This document shows positions 18,497 to 28,435 of a stretch of DNA of 64,000 bases, in pieces (positions within the stretch are counted from its first letter, which is position 1; the number at the start of each line of letters is the position of its first letter). The position numbers were made by a program, and so were the translations under genes. The notes under the pieces were generated by a model. The model searched no databases. It saw nothing but the letters and a program-made list of their open reading frames with translations, and was not told where the DNA came from. The stretch comes from Streptomyces sp. f51 (lineage in GTDB: Bacteria > Actinomycetota > Actinomycetes > Streptomycetales > Streptomycetaceae): assembly GCF_037940415.1 (NCBI RefSeq), contig NZ_CP149798.1, positions 5,303,001 to 5,367,000 on the forward strand, read 5' to 3'.

Positions 18497-18680
18497 GGTG
18501 CGGCCGATGGGGTGACAGAGGCCACGTGAAACCGCTGTGACCTCGGTCGCAGTCCTGTGAGTAAGCCCACGAATGCGACAAAGGATCATTTCCGACTGCA
18601 AGAGTGATGACGCATTAGTCATGCGTTCTTTGCGGGCAGTTCCCGATAAAGATCCACAAATCCCCCCAGGGAGCTCGCTC

Positions 18681-20999
18681 GTGGCAGCCCTTGCACGGTG
18701 GTGCGTTCAGCATCGCCTCGTCGCCGTTCTGCTCTGGCTTCTGGCCTTCGGCGGCGTCACCGCCGCCGCTGCCGTGACGGGCTCCGCGTACTCCAACGAC
18801 TACGAGGTCCCCGGCACCGAGTCGGGCCACGCGACGCAGCTCCTGAACAAGGGCTTCCCCGGCCTCGGCGGCGACAGCGACACGATCGTCTGGCACACCG
18901 GCTCGGGCACCGTGCGCTCGGCCGACGTCGAACAGACCATGACCCAGACCCTCGACAAGGTCGAGAAGCTGCCCGGAGTGGCCTCGGTCGACAGCCCGTA
19001 CAGCCACCAGGGTTCGGGCCGGACCGACGCGGCGGGGCGGATCAGCCAGGACGGCCGGACGGCGTACGCGACCGTCACCTTCGCCGACCGGGCCGAGAAC
19101 CTCGACAAGGGCGAGGTCCAGGCCGTCGTCAGCACCGCGAAGGCCGCCGAGGCCAAGGGGCTCGACGTCGAGCTGGGCGGCACCGCCATCGCTCTGACGA
19201 AGCCCTCCGGCGGGCACACCGCCGAGATCGTCGGCGTGGCCGTGGCCGCCGTGGTCCTCTTCCTCGCCTTCGGCTCGCTCGCCGCCTCCATGCTGCCCAT
19301 CGCCACCGCCCTGATCGGCGTCGGCACGGCGTACTTCGGCATCGAGCTCCTCGGGCACGCCATGACCGTCGCCGACTTCGCCCCCATGCTCGGCATGCTG
19401 GTCGGCCTCGGCGTCGGGATCGACTACGCGCTGTTCATCGTGACCAGACACCGGCGTGGCCTCAAACGCGGGCTGTCGGTGGCCGAGGCGGCGCAGAACG
19501 CCGTGGCCACCACCGGCCGCGCGGTCGTCTTCGCCGGGGCCACCGTCTGCATCGCCCTGCTCGGCATGCTCATCCTGCGGCTCAGCTTCCTCAACGGCGT
19601 GGCGATCGCCGCCTCCCTGACCGTCGTCCTCACCGTCGCGGCCTCCGTGACCCTGCTGCCCGCGCTGCTGTCGTTCATCGGACCGCGCGCGCTCAGCCGC
19701 CGCGAGCGCCGGCGGCTCGAGGAGCACGGTCCCGAGCCCGAGATGGCCACCGGGTTCGCCGCCCGCTGGTCCGCCTTCGTGGAGCGCCACCCCAAGCTGC
19801 TCGGCGTCGTCGCCGTCGTCGTCATGGCCGTGCTCGCCCTCCCCACGTTCTCCCTCCACCTGGGCACCTCCGACCAGGGCAACGACCCGAAGGGCACGAC
19901 GACCCGGCAGGCCTACGACCGGATCTCGGAGGGCTTCGGACCCGGCCTGAACGGACCCCTGACCCTCGTCACCAAGGTCGGCGGCGCCGAGGACAGGCTC
20001 GCCCTGGACAACCTGGACACCACTCTGCGGTCCACCCAGGGTGTCGCCTCGGCGACCCCGGTGACGTACGACAGCTCCGGCGACACCGCCTTCCTCACCG
20101 TCGTCCCGGACTCCGCCCCGCAGTCCCAGAAGACCAGCGACCTCGTCGACCGGCTGCGCACCGAGGTGCTGCCGCGCGCCGAGTCGGGCACCGGTCTCGA
20201 CGTACAGGTCGGCGGTGTGACGGCGAGCTACGACGACTTCGCCGGTGTCATCATCGGCAAGCTCCCGCTCTTCGTCGGCGTGGTGATCAGCCTCGGCTGT
20301 GTCCTGCTGCTGCTCGCGTTCCGTTCCATCGGCATCCCGCTCAAGGCGGCGGTCATGAACATCGCCGCCGTCGCCGCCGCCTTCGGGGTCGTCGTCGCGA
20401 TCTTCCAGTGGGGCTGGGGGAGCGAACTGCTCGGCCTCGGCCGCGCCGGCCCGATCGAGCCGTTCCTGCCCGTGATCATGGTGTCGGTGCTCTTCGGGCT
20501 CTCCATGGACTACCAGGTCTTCCTGGTCAGCCGGATGTACGAGGAGTGGCTGGAGACCGGTGACAACCGGCGCGCCGTCCGGGTCGGCCTCGCCGAGACC
20601 AGCCGCGTGATCAACTCCGCCGCCGTCATCATGATCTCGGTCTTCCTCGCCTTCGTGCTCAGCGGGGACCGCGTCATCGCGATGTTCGGCATCGCCCTCG
20701 CCTCGGCCGTCGCCCTGGACGCCTTCGTCCTGCGCACGCTCCTGGTCCCCGCCCTCATGCACCTGCTCGGCGACGCCAACTGGTGGCTGCCCCGCGCACT
20801 CGACAAGAGGCTGCCGCGCATCAGCATCGAGCCGCCCGAGTGCCGGGCCGCGCATGAGAGGCTGGCCGAGGCCACGGACGCCGAGGCGGCCGACGTACTG
20901 GGCCGCGCGGCGGCGGACGCCGGAGCCGTGGACGCAAAGGCGCGGGACGCCGGGGCGACCGACTCCGGGGCGACGGATGTGACGACGAAGGAGCGGTGA
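18681..20999 (+). CDS. MMPL family transporter
   Basis: The 772-residue protein is an RND-type exporter of the MMPL family, likely moving lipids or hydrophobic small molecules across the membrane. It has two homologous halves, each with a large extracellular loop after TM1 or TM7. The proton-relay Asp-Tyr pairs are present in both halves: GVGIDYALF and GLSMDYQVF. GTG 18681 is chosen because AGGGAG lies 7 bases upstream and the N-terminus AALARWCVQHR fits the family; an in-frame ATG at 18573 lacks this support. The C-terminus has an Ala/Asp/Gly-rich repetitive tail. The acetyltransferase gene begins 4 bases later. Confidence 0.92.
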   Translation: MAALARWCVQHRLVAVLLWLLAFGGVTAAAAVTGSAYSNDYEVPGTESGHATQLLNKGFPGLGGDSDTIVWHTGSGTVRSADVEQTMTQTLDKVEKLPGVASVDSPYSHQGSGRTDAAGRISQDGRTAYATVTFADRAENLDKGEVQAVVSTAKAAEAKGLDVELGGTAIALTKPSGGHTAEIVGVAVAAVVLFLAFGSLAASMLPIATALIGVGTAYFGIELLGHAMTVADFAPMLGMLVGLGVGIDYALFIVTRHRRGLKRGLSVAEAAQNAVATTGRAVVFAGATVCIALLGMLILRLSFLNGVAIAASLTVVLTVAASVTLLPALLSFIGPRALSRRERRRLEEHGPEPEMATGFAARWSAFVERHPKLLGVVAVVVMAVLALPTFSLHLGTSDQGNDPKGTTTRQAYDRISEGFGPGLNGPLTLVTKVGGAEDRLALDNLDTTLRSTQGVASATPVTYDSSGDTAFLTVVPDSAPQSQKTSDLVDRLRTEVLPRAESGTGLDVQVGGVTASYDDFAGVIIGKLPLFVGVVISLGCVLLLLAFRSIGIPLKAAVMNIAAVAAAFGVVVAIFQWGWGSELLGLGRAGPIEPFLPVIMVSVLFGLSMDYQVFLVSRMYEEWLETGDNRRAVRVGLAETSRVINSAAVIMISVFLAFVLSGDRVIAMFGIALASAVALDAFVLRTLLVPALMHLLGDANWWLPRALDKRLPRISIEPPECRAAHERLAEATDAEAADVLGRAAADAGAVDAKARDAGATDSGATDVTTKER

Positions 21000-21003
21000 C
21001 GGG

Positions 21004-21579
21004 ATGTACGCCATATCCCTGGGCGACGACGGAGCGGAGCTGCGGCCCCTGGAGCCCTGGCACGCCGAGGAGTTCCTCGCACACCTGGACCGCGGACGCG
21101 AGTTCATCGGGCGGTTCATCCCCTTCGGCGCCCGGTCCACGGACGTGCCGTCCGCGCGGGCGCAGCTCCAGAGGTACGCCGACATGCGCGCCGCCGGCAC
21201 GGGGTCCCTGCACGGCCTCTGGCTGGACGGGAAGCTCGTCGGCGGTGTCCTCTTCCTGAACTTCGACGCCGATCAGGGCAACTGCGAGGTCGGCTGCTGG
21301 CTGGAACCCGCCGCCTCCGGACGCGGTCTGGTGACCCGCGCGATGCGGATCCTCGTCGACTGGGCCGTCGAGGAGCGCGGGATCAACCGGGTGGAGTGGG
21401 TCGCCGCGGCGGGCAACGTCCCGAGCCTGAACGTGGCCCGCCGCCTCGGCATGAGGCGGGACGGCGTGCTGCGCCAGAAGCACCTCCACCACGGCGTGCG
21501 GCACGACGTGGAGGTGTGGTCCGTGCTCGCCCCCGAGTGGCGTGCCGCCCGCGGGGACACGGCCCGCGACGATCATTAA
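21004..21579 (+). CDS. GNAT acetyltransferase, RimJ/RimL type
   Basis: The 191-residue protein matches the RimJ/RimL-like branch of GNAT enzymes: the acidic early region LRPLEPWHAEEF, then NCEVGCWLEPAASGRGLVT with the acetyl-CoA loop GRGLVTRA, and INRVEWVAAAGNVPSLNVARRLGM. The substrate could be a protein N-terminus or a small amine. It is 4 bases after the MMPL gene and likely co-transcribed. Confidence 0.85.
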   Translation: MYAISLGDDGAELRPLEPWHAEEFLAHLDRGREFIGRFIPFGARSTDVPSARAQLQRYADMRAAGTGSLHGLWLDGKLVGGVLFLNFDADQGNCEVGCWLEPAASGRGLVTRAMRILVDWAVEERGINRVEWVAAAGNVPSLNVARRLGMRRDGVLRQKHLHHGVRHDVEVWSVLAPEWRAARGDTARDDH

Positions 21580-21613
21580 GGAACCTCTCAGACAGCGTCC
21601 GTACGGTGCGCGC

Positions 21614-22210
21614 ATGGGAACCAAGACAGTTGACGAGACCGGGGCCGAGACCGGTACCGAGGCGAAGCGCGACGAGCGGACCGTGGACGTCACCGAGGCC
21701 GGCCCGGCCGCGGTGACCGGCGAGGAGACCGCGACCGAGGAGCGGGACGAGGCCGTCGAGGACCTCGACGGGCAGGGCGAGCGGGACGAGAACCCCGTCG
21801 GCGCCGAGGGACGGGACGCCGGTGTCGGCCAGGGGGCCGCGGCCGTCGTGTCCGCCGGGCTCGGCGTGGTGTCGCTGACCGGCAGTTGGGTCGCCACCGT
21901 GGCCGCCGCCCGCGAGACCCTGGTCGGCCAGCTCCGTACCTCCTCCACCGCGAGCGTCGCCGCGCAGGTCAAGGCGGTCTACGGCGACGCCTGGGCGACT
22001 ACCGCGCTGATCGGCGGCCTGTTCGCCCTGGCCGCGCTGATCGTCGGCGTCTTCGTGCTGGTCCGGCCCGCGTTCGGCGCCCCCGGCAGGCCGCAGGCCG
22101 CCTGGATCAAGTCCGTCGCCTGGGCGGGCGTGTCGCTCGGCGTCGTCGGGCTGGTGCTCGCGGTCGCCAAGTACTCGGACGTCCTCCTCGGACTGCCGTC
22201 CACCAGCTGA
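21614..22210 (+). CDS. membrane protein with acidic Glu/Thr-rich N-terminus
   Basis: The 198-residue protein begins with about 85 charged, low-complexity residues (ETGTETGTE type), then has two or three membrane segments (AAAVVSAGLGVVSLTGSW; WATTALIGGLFALAALIVGV; VAWAGVSLGVVGLVL). A stretch between them (RETLVGQLRTSS) is probably exposed. TACGGT (21602-21607) is 6 bases from ATG 21614 with no Shine-Dalgarno, so the mRNA is likely leaderless. Function is unknown. Confidence 0.6.
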   Translation: MGTKTVDETGAETGTEAKRDERTVDVTEAGPAAVTGEETATEERDEAVEDLDGQGERDENPVGAEGRDAGVGQGAAAVVSAGLGVVSLTGSWVATVAAARETLVGQLRTSSTASVAAQVKAVYGDAWATTALIGGLFALAALIVGVFVLVRPAFGAPGRPQAAWIKSVAWAGVSLGVVGLVLAVAKYSDVLLGLPSTS

Positions 22211-22240
22211 CCCCACCCCGGAAACCGGGACGACTCTGAG

Positions 22241-22285
22241 GGGCCTTAGGGCCGGCGCCGGAAAACGGCCGCCGCCCTAAGGCCC
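22241..22285. terminator. hairpin terminator after the 198-residue membrane gene
   Basis: GGGCCTTAGGGC (22241-22252) and GCCCTAAGGCCC (22274-22285) pair perfectly over 12 bp, 31 bases after the stop at 22210, with further GC pairing possible inside. Confidence 0.8.
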
Positions 22286-22398
22286 TTCGCGTTCCCAAGA
22301 TGCGGAACTCTCCCGATGTGAGGCACCCCCCTGGGAGACGAAGGTTGAGGCATCGCCGAAGGGCGAGACCGAAACCGACTCTCCACCAGGGGTACGAG

Positions 22399-22593
22399 AT
22401 GTTCGAGTACGAGCTGCACCGCATGCGGTCCGAGGAACTGATCCGCCAGGCCCGGAGCCACCGGCTCGCCAGGGAGGCCGTGTCCGGCCGCCGGGCCGCG
22501 CGCCGCGCCGCCCGCAGGACCGCACAGGAAGACGCCGAGGAACGGGCCCATGGCGGCCGTCCCCGTCGGCACCGGTTCGCCCGCACCGCGTGA
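22399..22593 (+). CDS. 64-residue basic protein
   Basis: ATG 22399 opens a 64-codon frame whose product is Arg/Ala-rich. The first part (MFEYELHRMRSEELIRQA) looks amphipathic and helical; the rest has runs such as RRAARRAARRTA and a basic tail. It could bind nucleic acid or the membrane surface. No family is recognised. A strong terminator hairpin follows at 22606-22640, supporting a transcribed unit. Confidence 0.5.
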   Translation: MFEYELHRMRSEELIRQARSHRLAREAVSGRRAARRAARRTAQEDAEERAHGGRPRRHRFARTA

Positions 22594-22605
22594 GCGCCGG
22601 GGCAC

Positions 22606-22640
22606 CCGTGGAGGGCCGGACACCGTCCGGCCCTCCACGG
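22606..22640 (+). terminator. strong terminator hairpin after the 64-residue gene
   Basis: CCGTGGAGGGCCGGAC (22606-22621) pairs perfectly with GTCCGGCCCTCCACGG (22625-22640) over 16 bp with a 3-base loop, 12 bases after the stop at 22593. The 299-bp gap to the next gene holds this hairpin plus a duplicated word, GGCAGGCGTAGCGG, near 22790 and 22811; nothing else is evident. Confidence 0.85.
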
Positions 22641-22892
22641 GGTGCGGGGGACGCCGCTCCCAAGGCGGTCGTCCGCCTCCCACCCGCCACGCTCCGGACG
22701 GCCGAGGAGGGCAGCCGGACGGCGGGCGGAACCGAGGGACGCACGGACGCCGTCGACCGGCTCGCCGGCGGCGGAGGCCGGGACGGCAGGCGTAGCGGCG
22801 GCCGGGAGGGCAGGCGTAGCGGGGTTCTGGCGGTCGGGCCGGTGCCGCCCGTCGTCCCGATAAGCGCTGCCGCCCCGCCGGACGCCTGTGCC

Positions 22893-25800
22893 ATGCTCGG
22901 GCCCGTGGAGACCAGGTCCGTCAGCCCGGTGTTCGTCGGACGCGCCGACGAACTGGAGGTGTTGCGCGACGCGCTCACCCGCGCCGCCGCGGGCGGCGCC
23001 TCCGAGGCGCCCGGCACCGGGGGAGAGCCCCAGGCGTTCCTGCTCGGCGGCGAGGCCGGCGTCGGCAAGACCCGCTTCCTGGAGGAGTTCGCCGCGACCG
23101 CCACCCGCGAGGGTGCCGTCGTGGCCTGCGGCGGCTGCGTCGAGATCGGCGCCGACTGCCTGCCCTTCGCCCCCTTCTCCACCGCCCTGCGCGCCCTGCG
23201 CCGCACCCTGCCCGACGAGTTCGCCGCCGCGGCCGCCGGACAGGAGGAGGAACTCGCCCGTCTGCTCCCCGAACTCGCGCAGACCAGCAGGGGCAGGCAG
23301 TACGAGGAGGACGGCACGGCCCGCCTCTTCGAGCTCACCGCCCGCCTGCTGGAACGGGTCGCCGCGGACCGCACGGTCGTGCTCGTGCTGGAGGACCTGC
23401 ACTGGGCCGACGCCTCGACCCGCCATCTGCTCGCCTACCTCTTCCGCACGCTGCGCGCCGGCCGCCTCGTCGTGATCGCCACCTACCGCGCCGACGACAT
23501 CCACCGCCGCCACCCGCTGCGCCCCCTGCTCGCCGAGCTCGACCGGCTCCGTACCGTCCGCCGCATCGAACTGGGCCGCTTCAACCGGGCCGAGGTCGGC
23601 CGCCAGATCGCCGGCATCCTCGCCCGCGAACCCGACACCGCCCAGGCCGACGAGATCTTCGCCCGCTCCGACGGCAACGCGTTCTTCGTCGAGGAACTGG
23701 CCGTCGCCGCACGCGAGGGCTGTCCCACCGGACTCACGGACACCCTGCGCGACCTGCTCCTCGTCCGCGTCGAAGGGCTGCCCGAGAGCGCCCAGCGCGT
23801 CGCCCGGACCGTCGCCGAGGGCGGCAGCACCGTCGAGTACTCCCTGCTCGCCGCCGTGGCCCTGCTCGCCGAGGACGACCTCATCGAGGCCCTGCGCGCC
23901 TGCGTCGGCGCCAACATCCTCATCGCGACGCCCGGCGGCGACGGCTACCGCTTCCGCCACTCCCTGGTGCGCGAGGCCGTCAGCGACGATCTGCTGCCCG
24001 GCGAGCGCTCCCGGTTCAACCGCCGCTACGCCGAGGCCCTTGAGGCCGACCCGGCGCTCGTGCCGGCCGACGAGCGCGTGACCCGGCTGGCCAGCTACTG
24101 GTACCACGCCCATGACGCCGCCAAGGCCCTGCCCGCCGTCCTCGACGCCTCGGTCGAGGCCCGCCGCCGGCACGCCCACGCCGAGCAACTGCGGCTCCTG
24201 GAACGGGCGATGGAGCTCTGGGAGGCGGTCCCCGACACCGTAAGGGCCGGACTGCGCCCCATCGACTACGTGGAGGCATACCCGCCCCCGCCGCCGCAGG
24301 AGTGCGGGCAGGACCCGGACGGCCGCGACTCCGCGGCCAAGCCCCTGCGTTACCTCGACCTGATGGCCGAGGCCGCCGTCGCGGGCCGGCTGTGCGGGGA
24401 ACGCGAACGCGCCCTGAGGACGACCAAGCGGGCGCTGCACCTCCTTCAGGACGAGGGCGACCCGCTGCGCGCCGCCTGGTTCTGGGTCCAGCGGTCCCGG
24501 CTCGTCCAGGCCCAGGTCCGCGGCGACGGCTGGAAGGAACTCGCCACCGCCCAGGACCTGGTGCGCGGTCTGCCGCCCTCCGAGGTGCACGCCGAGGTCC
24601 TGTCGATGGTCGCCGCCTGGTGCATGGTGCACCAGCCGGGCCACGGTGCCCTGTCCGCGGCCGAACGGGCCGTGGAGTACGCGCGGATGGTGGGCGCCAG
24701 GGACACCGAGCTGAACGCCCGGCTCACCCTCGGCGGCCTGATGGTCGACGCGGGACAGATCGAGGACGGGCTCGCGGAGATGTACCGGGTCAGGGAGCGG
24801 GCCAACCGCCAGGGCGCCGCGTACGTCGTGGGCAGGCTGCACATCAATCTGCCCTCCCATCTGGAGTCCGTCGGCCGCTCCCGCGAGGCCGTCGCCATCC
24901 TCCGCGAGGGCATCGAACTCGCGCTCCGCAACGGCCTGTTGGACACCCAGGCCTGGGTCTGGGGCAATCTCTCCGAATCGCTGTACGCGCTCGGCCGCTG
25001 GGACGAGGCGGCCGAGGCCGCCCGCAGCGCCCTGGCCATCGGACTCGGCGGCAAGGCCTCGGGCGTGGGCGCCTCCCGTCTCGCGTTCGTCGCCCTGGCC
25101 CGCGGCGACCTCATCGAGGCCGGACGTCAACTGGCCGCTGCCCGAGGCCACTTCGGCACCCATGACCCGATGCCCCAGCACTCCCTGCCGCTGCTGTGCG
25201 CCACCGTCTCCATCGCCGCGGGCGAGGGCCGCTTCCTCGACGCGCGCGCGGCGCTGGAGGAAGCCCTGGCCGCGGGCTTCCCGCCCGGCACCCAGCGCTA
25301 CGCCTGGCCCCTGCTGCTGGCCGCCGTCACCGCCGAGGCCGACGCCCGCGGACTGCCCGTCGCCGTCCCGGGCCGCGCCCCGACCATGGCACGCATCCGG
25401 GCGGCCGCGAGGAACCTGGCCACCGGAGCGCCCGTCTGGCTGGCCCACGCCGAATGGCTGCGCGCCGAACTCCGCCGGGCCGACGGGGCGGGCGGCCCGG
25501 AGCAGTGGTCCGAGGTGGTCGAGGCCCTCGAACCGCTGGAGCGCCCCTACGACCTCGCCCGGGTCAGGCTCCGGCTGGCCGAGGCGCTGCTGCTCTCGGG
25601 CGCGGACGACGAAAGGCGCGCCCGCGCCGCCGAACTCCTGAGGCTGGCGGGTGCCGCGGCCGGGCACCTCGGCGCCCGTCCGCTCGCCGAGGCCGTCGCC
25701 CTGCTCGCCCAGCGGGCCCGACTCACCCTGGAGCACGCCCCGGCCCGGTCCCGTACCGCCCCCGCCGACCCCGCGGCCGCGTTCGGTCTGACCAGCCGCG

Positions 25801-26039
25801 AGCGCGATGTCCTGCGTCTGGTCGCCGCGGGCCGCAGCAACCGCCAGATCGCCGGGGAACTGTTCATCTCGCCGAAGACGGCCAGCGTCCACGTCTCGAA
25901 CATCCTGGCCAAGCTGGACGTCTCGGGACGGGGGGAGGCGGCGGCCCTGGCCCACAGGCTGCGGCTCTTCCCGGACGGCGAGGACCGCCCGGACGCCACG
26001 ATCACCCCGGGCGGCCCGTCCGCCAGGGCGGCGGGCTGA
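22893..26039 (+). CDS. LuxR family ATPase regulator (LAL type)
   Basis: The 1048-residue regulator has an N-terminal AAA/NACHT-like ATPase with Walker A GGEAGVGKT (about residues 52-60) and Walker B VLVLEDLHWAD, followed by helical TPR-like repeats across the centre, and a C-terminal LuxR HTH (TSRERDVLRLVAAGRSNRQIAGELF, split here as two blocks near 965-1030). LAL proteins usually activate metabolite or sugar genes on ligand binding. ATG 22893 is preferred; GTG 22905 is also possible. A second LAL gene lies at 38687-41659. Confidence 0.85.
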   Translation: MLGPVETRSVSPVFVGRADELEVLRDALTRAAAGGASEAPGTGGEPQAFLLGGEAGVGKTRFLEEFAATATREGAVVACGGCVEIGADCLPFAPFSTALRALRRTLPDEFAAAAAGQEEELARLLPELAQTSRGRQYEEDGTARLFELTARLLERVAADRTVVLVLEDLHWADASTRHLLAYLFRTLRAGRLVVIATYRADDIHRRHPLRPLLAELDRLRTVRRIELGRFNRAEVGRQIAGILAREPDTAQADEIFARSDGNAFFVEELAVAAREGCPTGLTDTLRDLLLVRVEGLPESAQRVARTVAEGGSTVEYSLLAAVALLAEDDLIEALRACVGANILIATPGGDGYRFRHSLVREAVSDDLLPGERSRFNRRYAEALEADPALVPADERVTRLASYWYHAHDAAKALPAVLDASVEARRRHAHAEQLRLLERAMELWEAVPDTVRAGLRPIDYVEAYPPPPPQECGQDPDGRDSAAKPLRYLDLMAEAAVAGRLCGERERALRTTKRALHLLQDEGDPLRAAWFWVQRSRLVQAQVRGDGWKELATAQDLVRGLPPSEVHAEVLSMVAAWCMVHQPGHGALSAAERAVEYARMVGARDTELNARLTLGGLMVDAGQIEDGLAEMYRVRERANRQGAAYVVGRLHINLPSHLESVGRSREAVAILREGIELALRNGLLDTQAWVWGNLSESLYALGRWDEAAEAARSALAIGLGGKASGVGASRLAFVALARGDLIEAGRQLAAARGHFGTHDPMPQHSLPLLCATVSIAAGEGRFLDARAALEEALAAGFPPGTQRYAWPLLLAAVTAEADARGLPVAVPGRAPTMARIRAAARNLATGAPVWLAHAEWLRAELRRADGAGGPEQWSEVVEALEPLERPYDLARVRLRLAEALLLSGADDERRARAAELLRLAGAAAGHLGARPLAEAVALLAQRARLTLEHAPARSRTAPADPAAAFGLTSRERDVLRLVAAGRSNRQIAGELFISPKTASVHVSNILAKLDVSGRGEAAALAHRLRLFPDGEDRPDATITPGGPSARAAG

Positions 26040-26076
26040 GAGCCCGCCCCTCCGTCCTGCCCGCCCCTCCGTCCCT

Positions 26077-27249
26077 CTACGTCACCTTCAGCTCCAGGAT
26101 CCGGTCGTCGCCCTTCACCGGGCTGCCGCGGCCGTCGGTGTTGCTCGTGGTCAGCCAGAGCCTGTCGCCGCCCGCGGAGACGACCGTGCGGAGCCGGCCG
26201 TGCGTGTCCGTCAGGAAGGCCTCGGGAGCCGCGGACGCCTTGGTGCCGTCCAACGGGATGCGCCACAGCCGCCGCCCCTTGAGCGCCGCCATCCATATGG
26301 ATCCCTGGGCGTACGCGATCCCGCTGGGGGAGGCCTCGTCGGTGTGCCACTGGACCACGGGATCGTGGTACTTGGGGTTGTGGCCGATGCCCTCCACCAC
26401 GGGCCAGCCGTAGTCGTCGCCGGGCTTGATCTGGTTCAGCTCGTCCCAGGTGTCCTGGCCGAACTCCGAGGCCCACAGCCGCTGTCGGTCGTCCCAGGCG
26501 AGACCCTGGACGTTGCGGTGGCCGTACGAGTACACCACCGAGTCGGGGAACGGATTGCCCGGCGCGGGCTCGCCCTCCGGCGTCATGCGCAGGATCTTCC
26601 CGCCGAACGACTTCGTGTCCTGGGCCAGCCCCCGGTCACCCGTTTCGCCCGTGCCCGCGTACAGCATCCTGTCGGGCCCGAAGGCGATCCGGCCGCCGTT
26701 GTGGATCACTCCCTTGGGGATGCCCCTGAAGATCGTGTCCGGCGCGCCCAGTTGCTCGCCGGACGGCTTCCGCCCGTCGTAGAGCATGCGGACGATGCGG
26801 TTGTCGGAGGCCGTCGTCAGATACGCGTAGATCAGGTGGTCGGAGGCGTAGTCCGGCGAGAGCGCCAGGCCCAGGAGACCGCCCTCGCCCGCGGGGGCCA
26901 CCCCGGGAACGTCCCCGAGCAGCGTCTTGCGGCCGGTCTTCTCGTCGATCCGGGTGATCGTCCCCTTGTCCCGCGAGGCCACCAGCAGGCCGTCCCCGGG
27001 CAGCGGCGCCAGGCCCCAGGGGGTGTTGAGGTCCTCGGTGACGGTGCGCAGGACCTTCACCGAGCCCTTCGCCGGCGGCGTCTGCCGGGCAGAGGCGCTC
27101 GGGGCGGACGACGCGTGCGACGACGACGTGCTCCCCGTACCGGCGGAGGTGTCCGGACCCGCCGGGCCCGGACCGCCGGAGGAGCATCCGGCCGTCAGCA
27201 GAAGCGCGCTCGCAGCCAACACGACTGTCACTGTTCGGACTTGCACCAT
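26077..27249 (-). CDS. PQQ-type sugar dehydrogenase lipoprotein (GSDH family)
   Basis: This 390-residue protein has a lipoprotein signal (VLAASALLLTAGC) and a Ser/Thr-rich linker, then the glucose/sorbosone dehydrogenase beta-propeller, with LNTPWGLAPLPG, EGGLLGLALSPDY, HNGGRIAFGPDRMLYAGTG (shown in parts), GHRNVQGLAW, and QDTWDELN. Relatives oxidise sugars with PQQ on the outer face of the membrane. ATG 27249 is chosen because AGGGAC lies upstream and the lipobox is well placed. It is convergent with the LAL gene and 103 bp downstream of the aldo/keto reductase gene. Confidence 0.87.
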   Translation of the reverse strand: MVQVRTVTVVLAASALLLTAGCSSGGPGPAGPDTSAGTGSTSSSHASSAPSASARQTPPAKGSVKVLRTVTEDLNTPWGLAPLPGDGLLVASRDKGTITRIDEKTGRKTLLGDVPGVAPAGEGGLLGLALSPDYASDHLIYAYLTTASDNRIVRMLYDGRKPSGEQLGAPDTIFRGIPKGVIHNGGRIAFGPDRMLYAGTGETGDRGLAQDTKSFGGKILRMTPEGEPAPGNPFPDSVVYSYGHRNVQGLAWDDRQRLWASEFGQDTWDELNQIKPGDDYGWPVVEGIGHNPKYHDPVVQWHTDEASPSGIAYAQGSIWMAALKGRRLWRIPLDGTKASAAPEAFLTDTHGRLRTVVSAGGDRLWLTTSNTDGRGSPVKGDDRILELKVT

Positions 27250-27352
27250 CAGTGTCCCTTCGAAGCGGCGGTCCTCCTGTTCATACACCGCTCGCGTTCC
27301 ACGGGTTCCCGGTCCCGGGCACGAGATCCGCGCCCGGATCCGGAAGCGCTGC

Positions 27353-28360
27353 TCAGTCCCAGGATCCCAGGGCCCCCGGCAGCCGCGCCACCTCGGAGAG
27401 ATCCTCGGCCGTCAGCCGCAGCCCGGCCGCCCCCGCGTTCTCGGTGACCCAGCGCTCCCGCTTGGCCCCCGGCACCGGGACCACGTGCGGCCCCTGCGCC
27501 AGCACCCACGCCAGCGCCACCTGCGCGGGCGTGACCGGAAGGTCACCGCCCCCGTGCCGACGCGCGACCCGCCGCAGACCGACGACTATGGGCTGGTTCG
27601 CGGCCATCATCTCGGCGGTGAAGCGAGGATGCCGGGCCCGCGGATCGTCGGGCTCGAAGCCCTCGCCCGGGGTCAGCGTGCCGGTCAGGAAGCCGTTGCC
27701 GAGCGGCATCGCTGCCAGGAACCCGACGCCGCGGGCCACGCACCACGGCAGCAGCGCCTCCAGCGCCTCCGTCGACCACACCGACAGCTCGGCCTGCACG
27801 GTGCTCACCGGGAAGACCTGCTGCACCCGCTCCAGCAGGCGGATCGTTCCGTCGTGCGGCCGCGCGTCCGTCCGGCGGCCGGACCCGGCACCCACCGCGC
27901 ACAGCCCGAGCGAGCGGACCTTTCCGGCCGCGACCAGCTCGGCCATCGCGCCCCAGGTCTCCTCGACCGGCACTTCCGGGTCGGCGCGGTGCAACTGGTA
28001 GAGGTCGATCACATCCGTCTGGAGCCGGCGCAGCGAGGCGTCGCACGCCCGTCTCACATAGCCGGGGCGGCCGTTGGCCACCAGGTGCTGATCACCCACC
28101 AGCAGGCCGACCTTGGTCGACACGAAGGCCTCGGAGCGCCGCTCCCTCAGGACGCGCCCGAGCAGCAGCTCATTGGTGAAGGGCCCGTACATGTCGGCCG
28201 TGTCGAGCAGCGTCGACCCCCGGTCCAGTGCCGCGTTCACCGCGCGCAGCGACTCCTCGCCGCGCTGTTGCGACCCGGTGTAGGCCCAGTTCATCGGCAT
28301 GCATCCGAGTCCGACCGCCCCCACATCGAGCGCCGCGGCCCCGATCGTTCTGCGCTCCAC
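27353..28360 (-). CDS. aldo/keto reductase
   Basis: This 335-residue NADPH-dependent reductase has the catalytic tetrad: Asp in LLDTADMYG with its Tyr, Lys in VSTKVGL, and His in YQLHRADP. The C-terminal VVPVPGAKR is the cofactor-binding loop. GTG 28360 follows AAGGAGGA. The neighbouring 2-hydroxyacid dehydrogenase is divergent. Substrate is unknown. Confidence 0.9.
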   Translation of the reverse strand: MERRTIGAAALDVGAVGLGCMPMNWAYTGSQQRGEESLRAVNAALDRGSTLLDTADMYGPFTNELLLGRVLRERRSEAFVSTKVGLLVGDQHLVANGRPGYVRRACDASLRRLQTDVIDLYQLHRADPEVPVEETWGAMAELVAAGKVRSLGLCAVGAGSGRRTDARPHDGTIRLLERVQQVFPVSTVQAELSVWSTEALEALLPWCVARGVGFLAAMPLGNGFLTGTLTPGEGFEPDDPRARHPRFTAEMMAANQPIVVGLRRVARRHGGGDLPVTPAQVALAWVLAQGPHVVPVPGAKRERWVTENAGAAGLRLTAEDLSEVARLPGALGSWD

Positions 28361-28435
28361 CTGGCCGTGATCCTCCTTCTGCCGGCCCCCAACCTAACCT
28401 CTGCGCGCATGAGCGCCTGGCATAACCTCCTGACC

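Noticed and set aside
22590..22892. In-frame extension upstream of the LAL gene
   Set aside because: The 101 residues are Gly/Arg/Pro-rich, include a terminator hairpin region, and precede the conserved FVGRADEL start.
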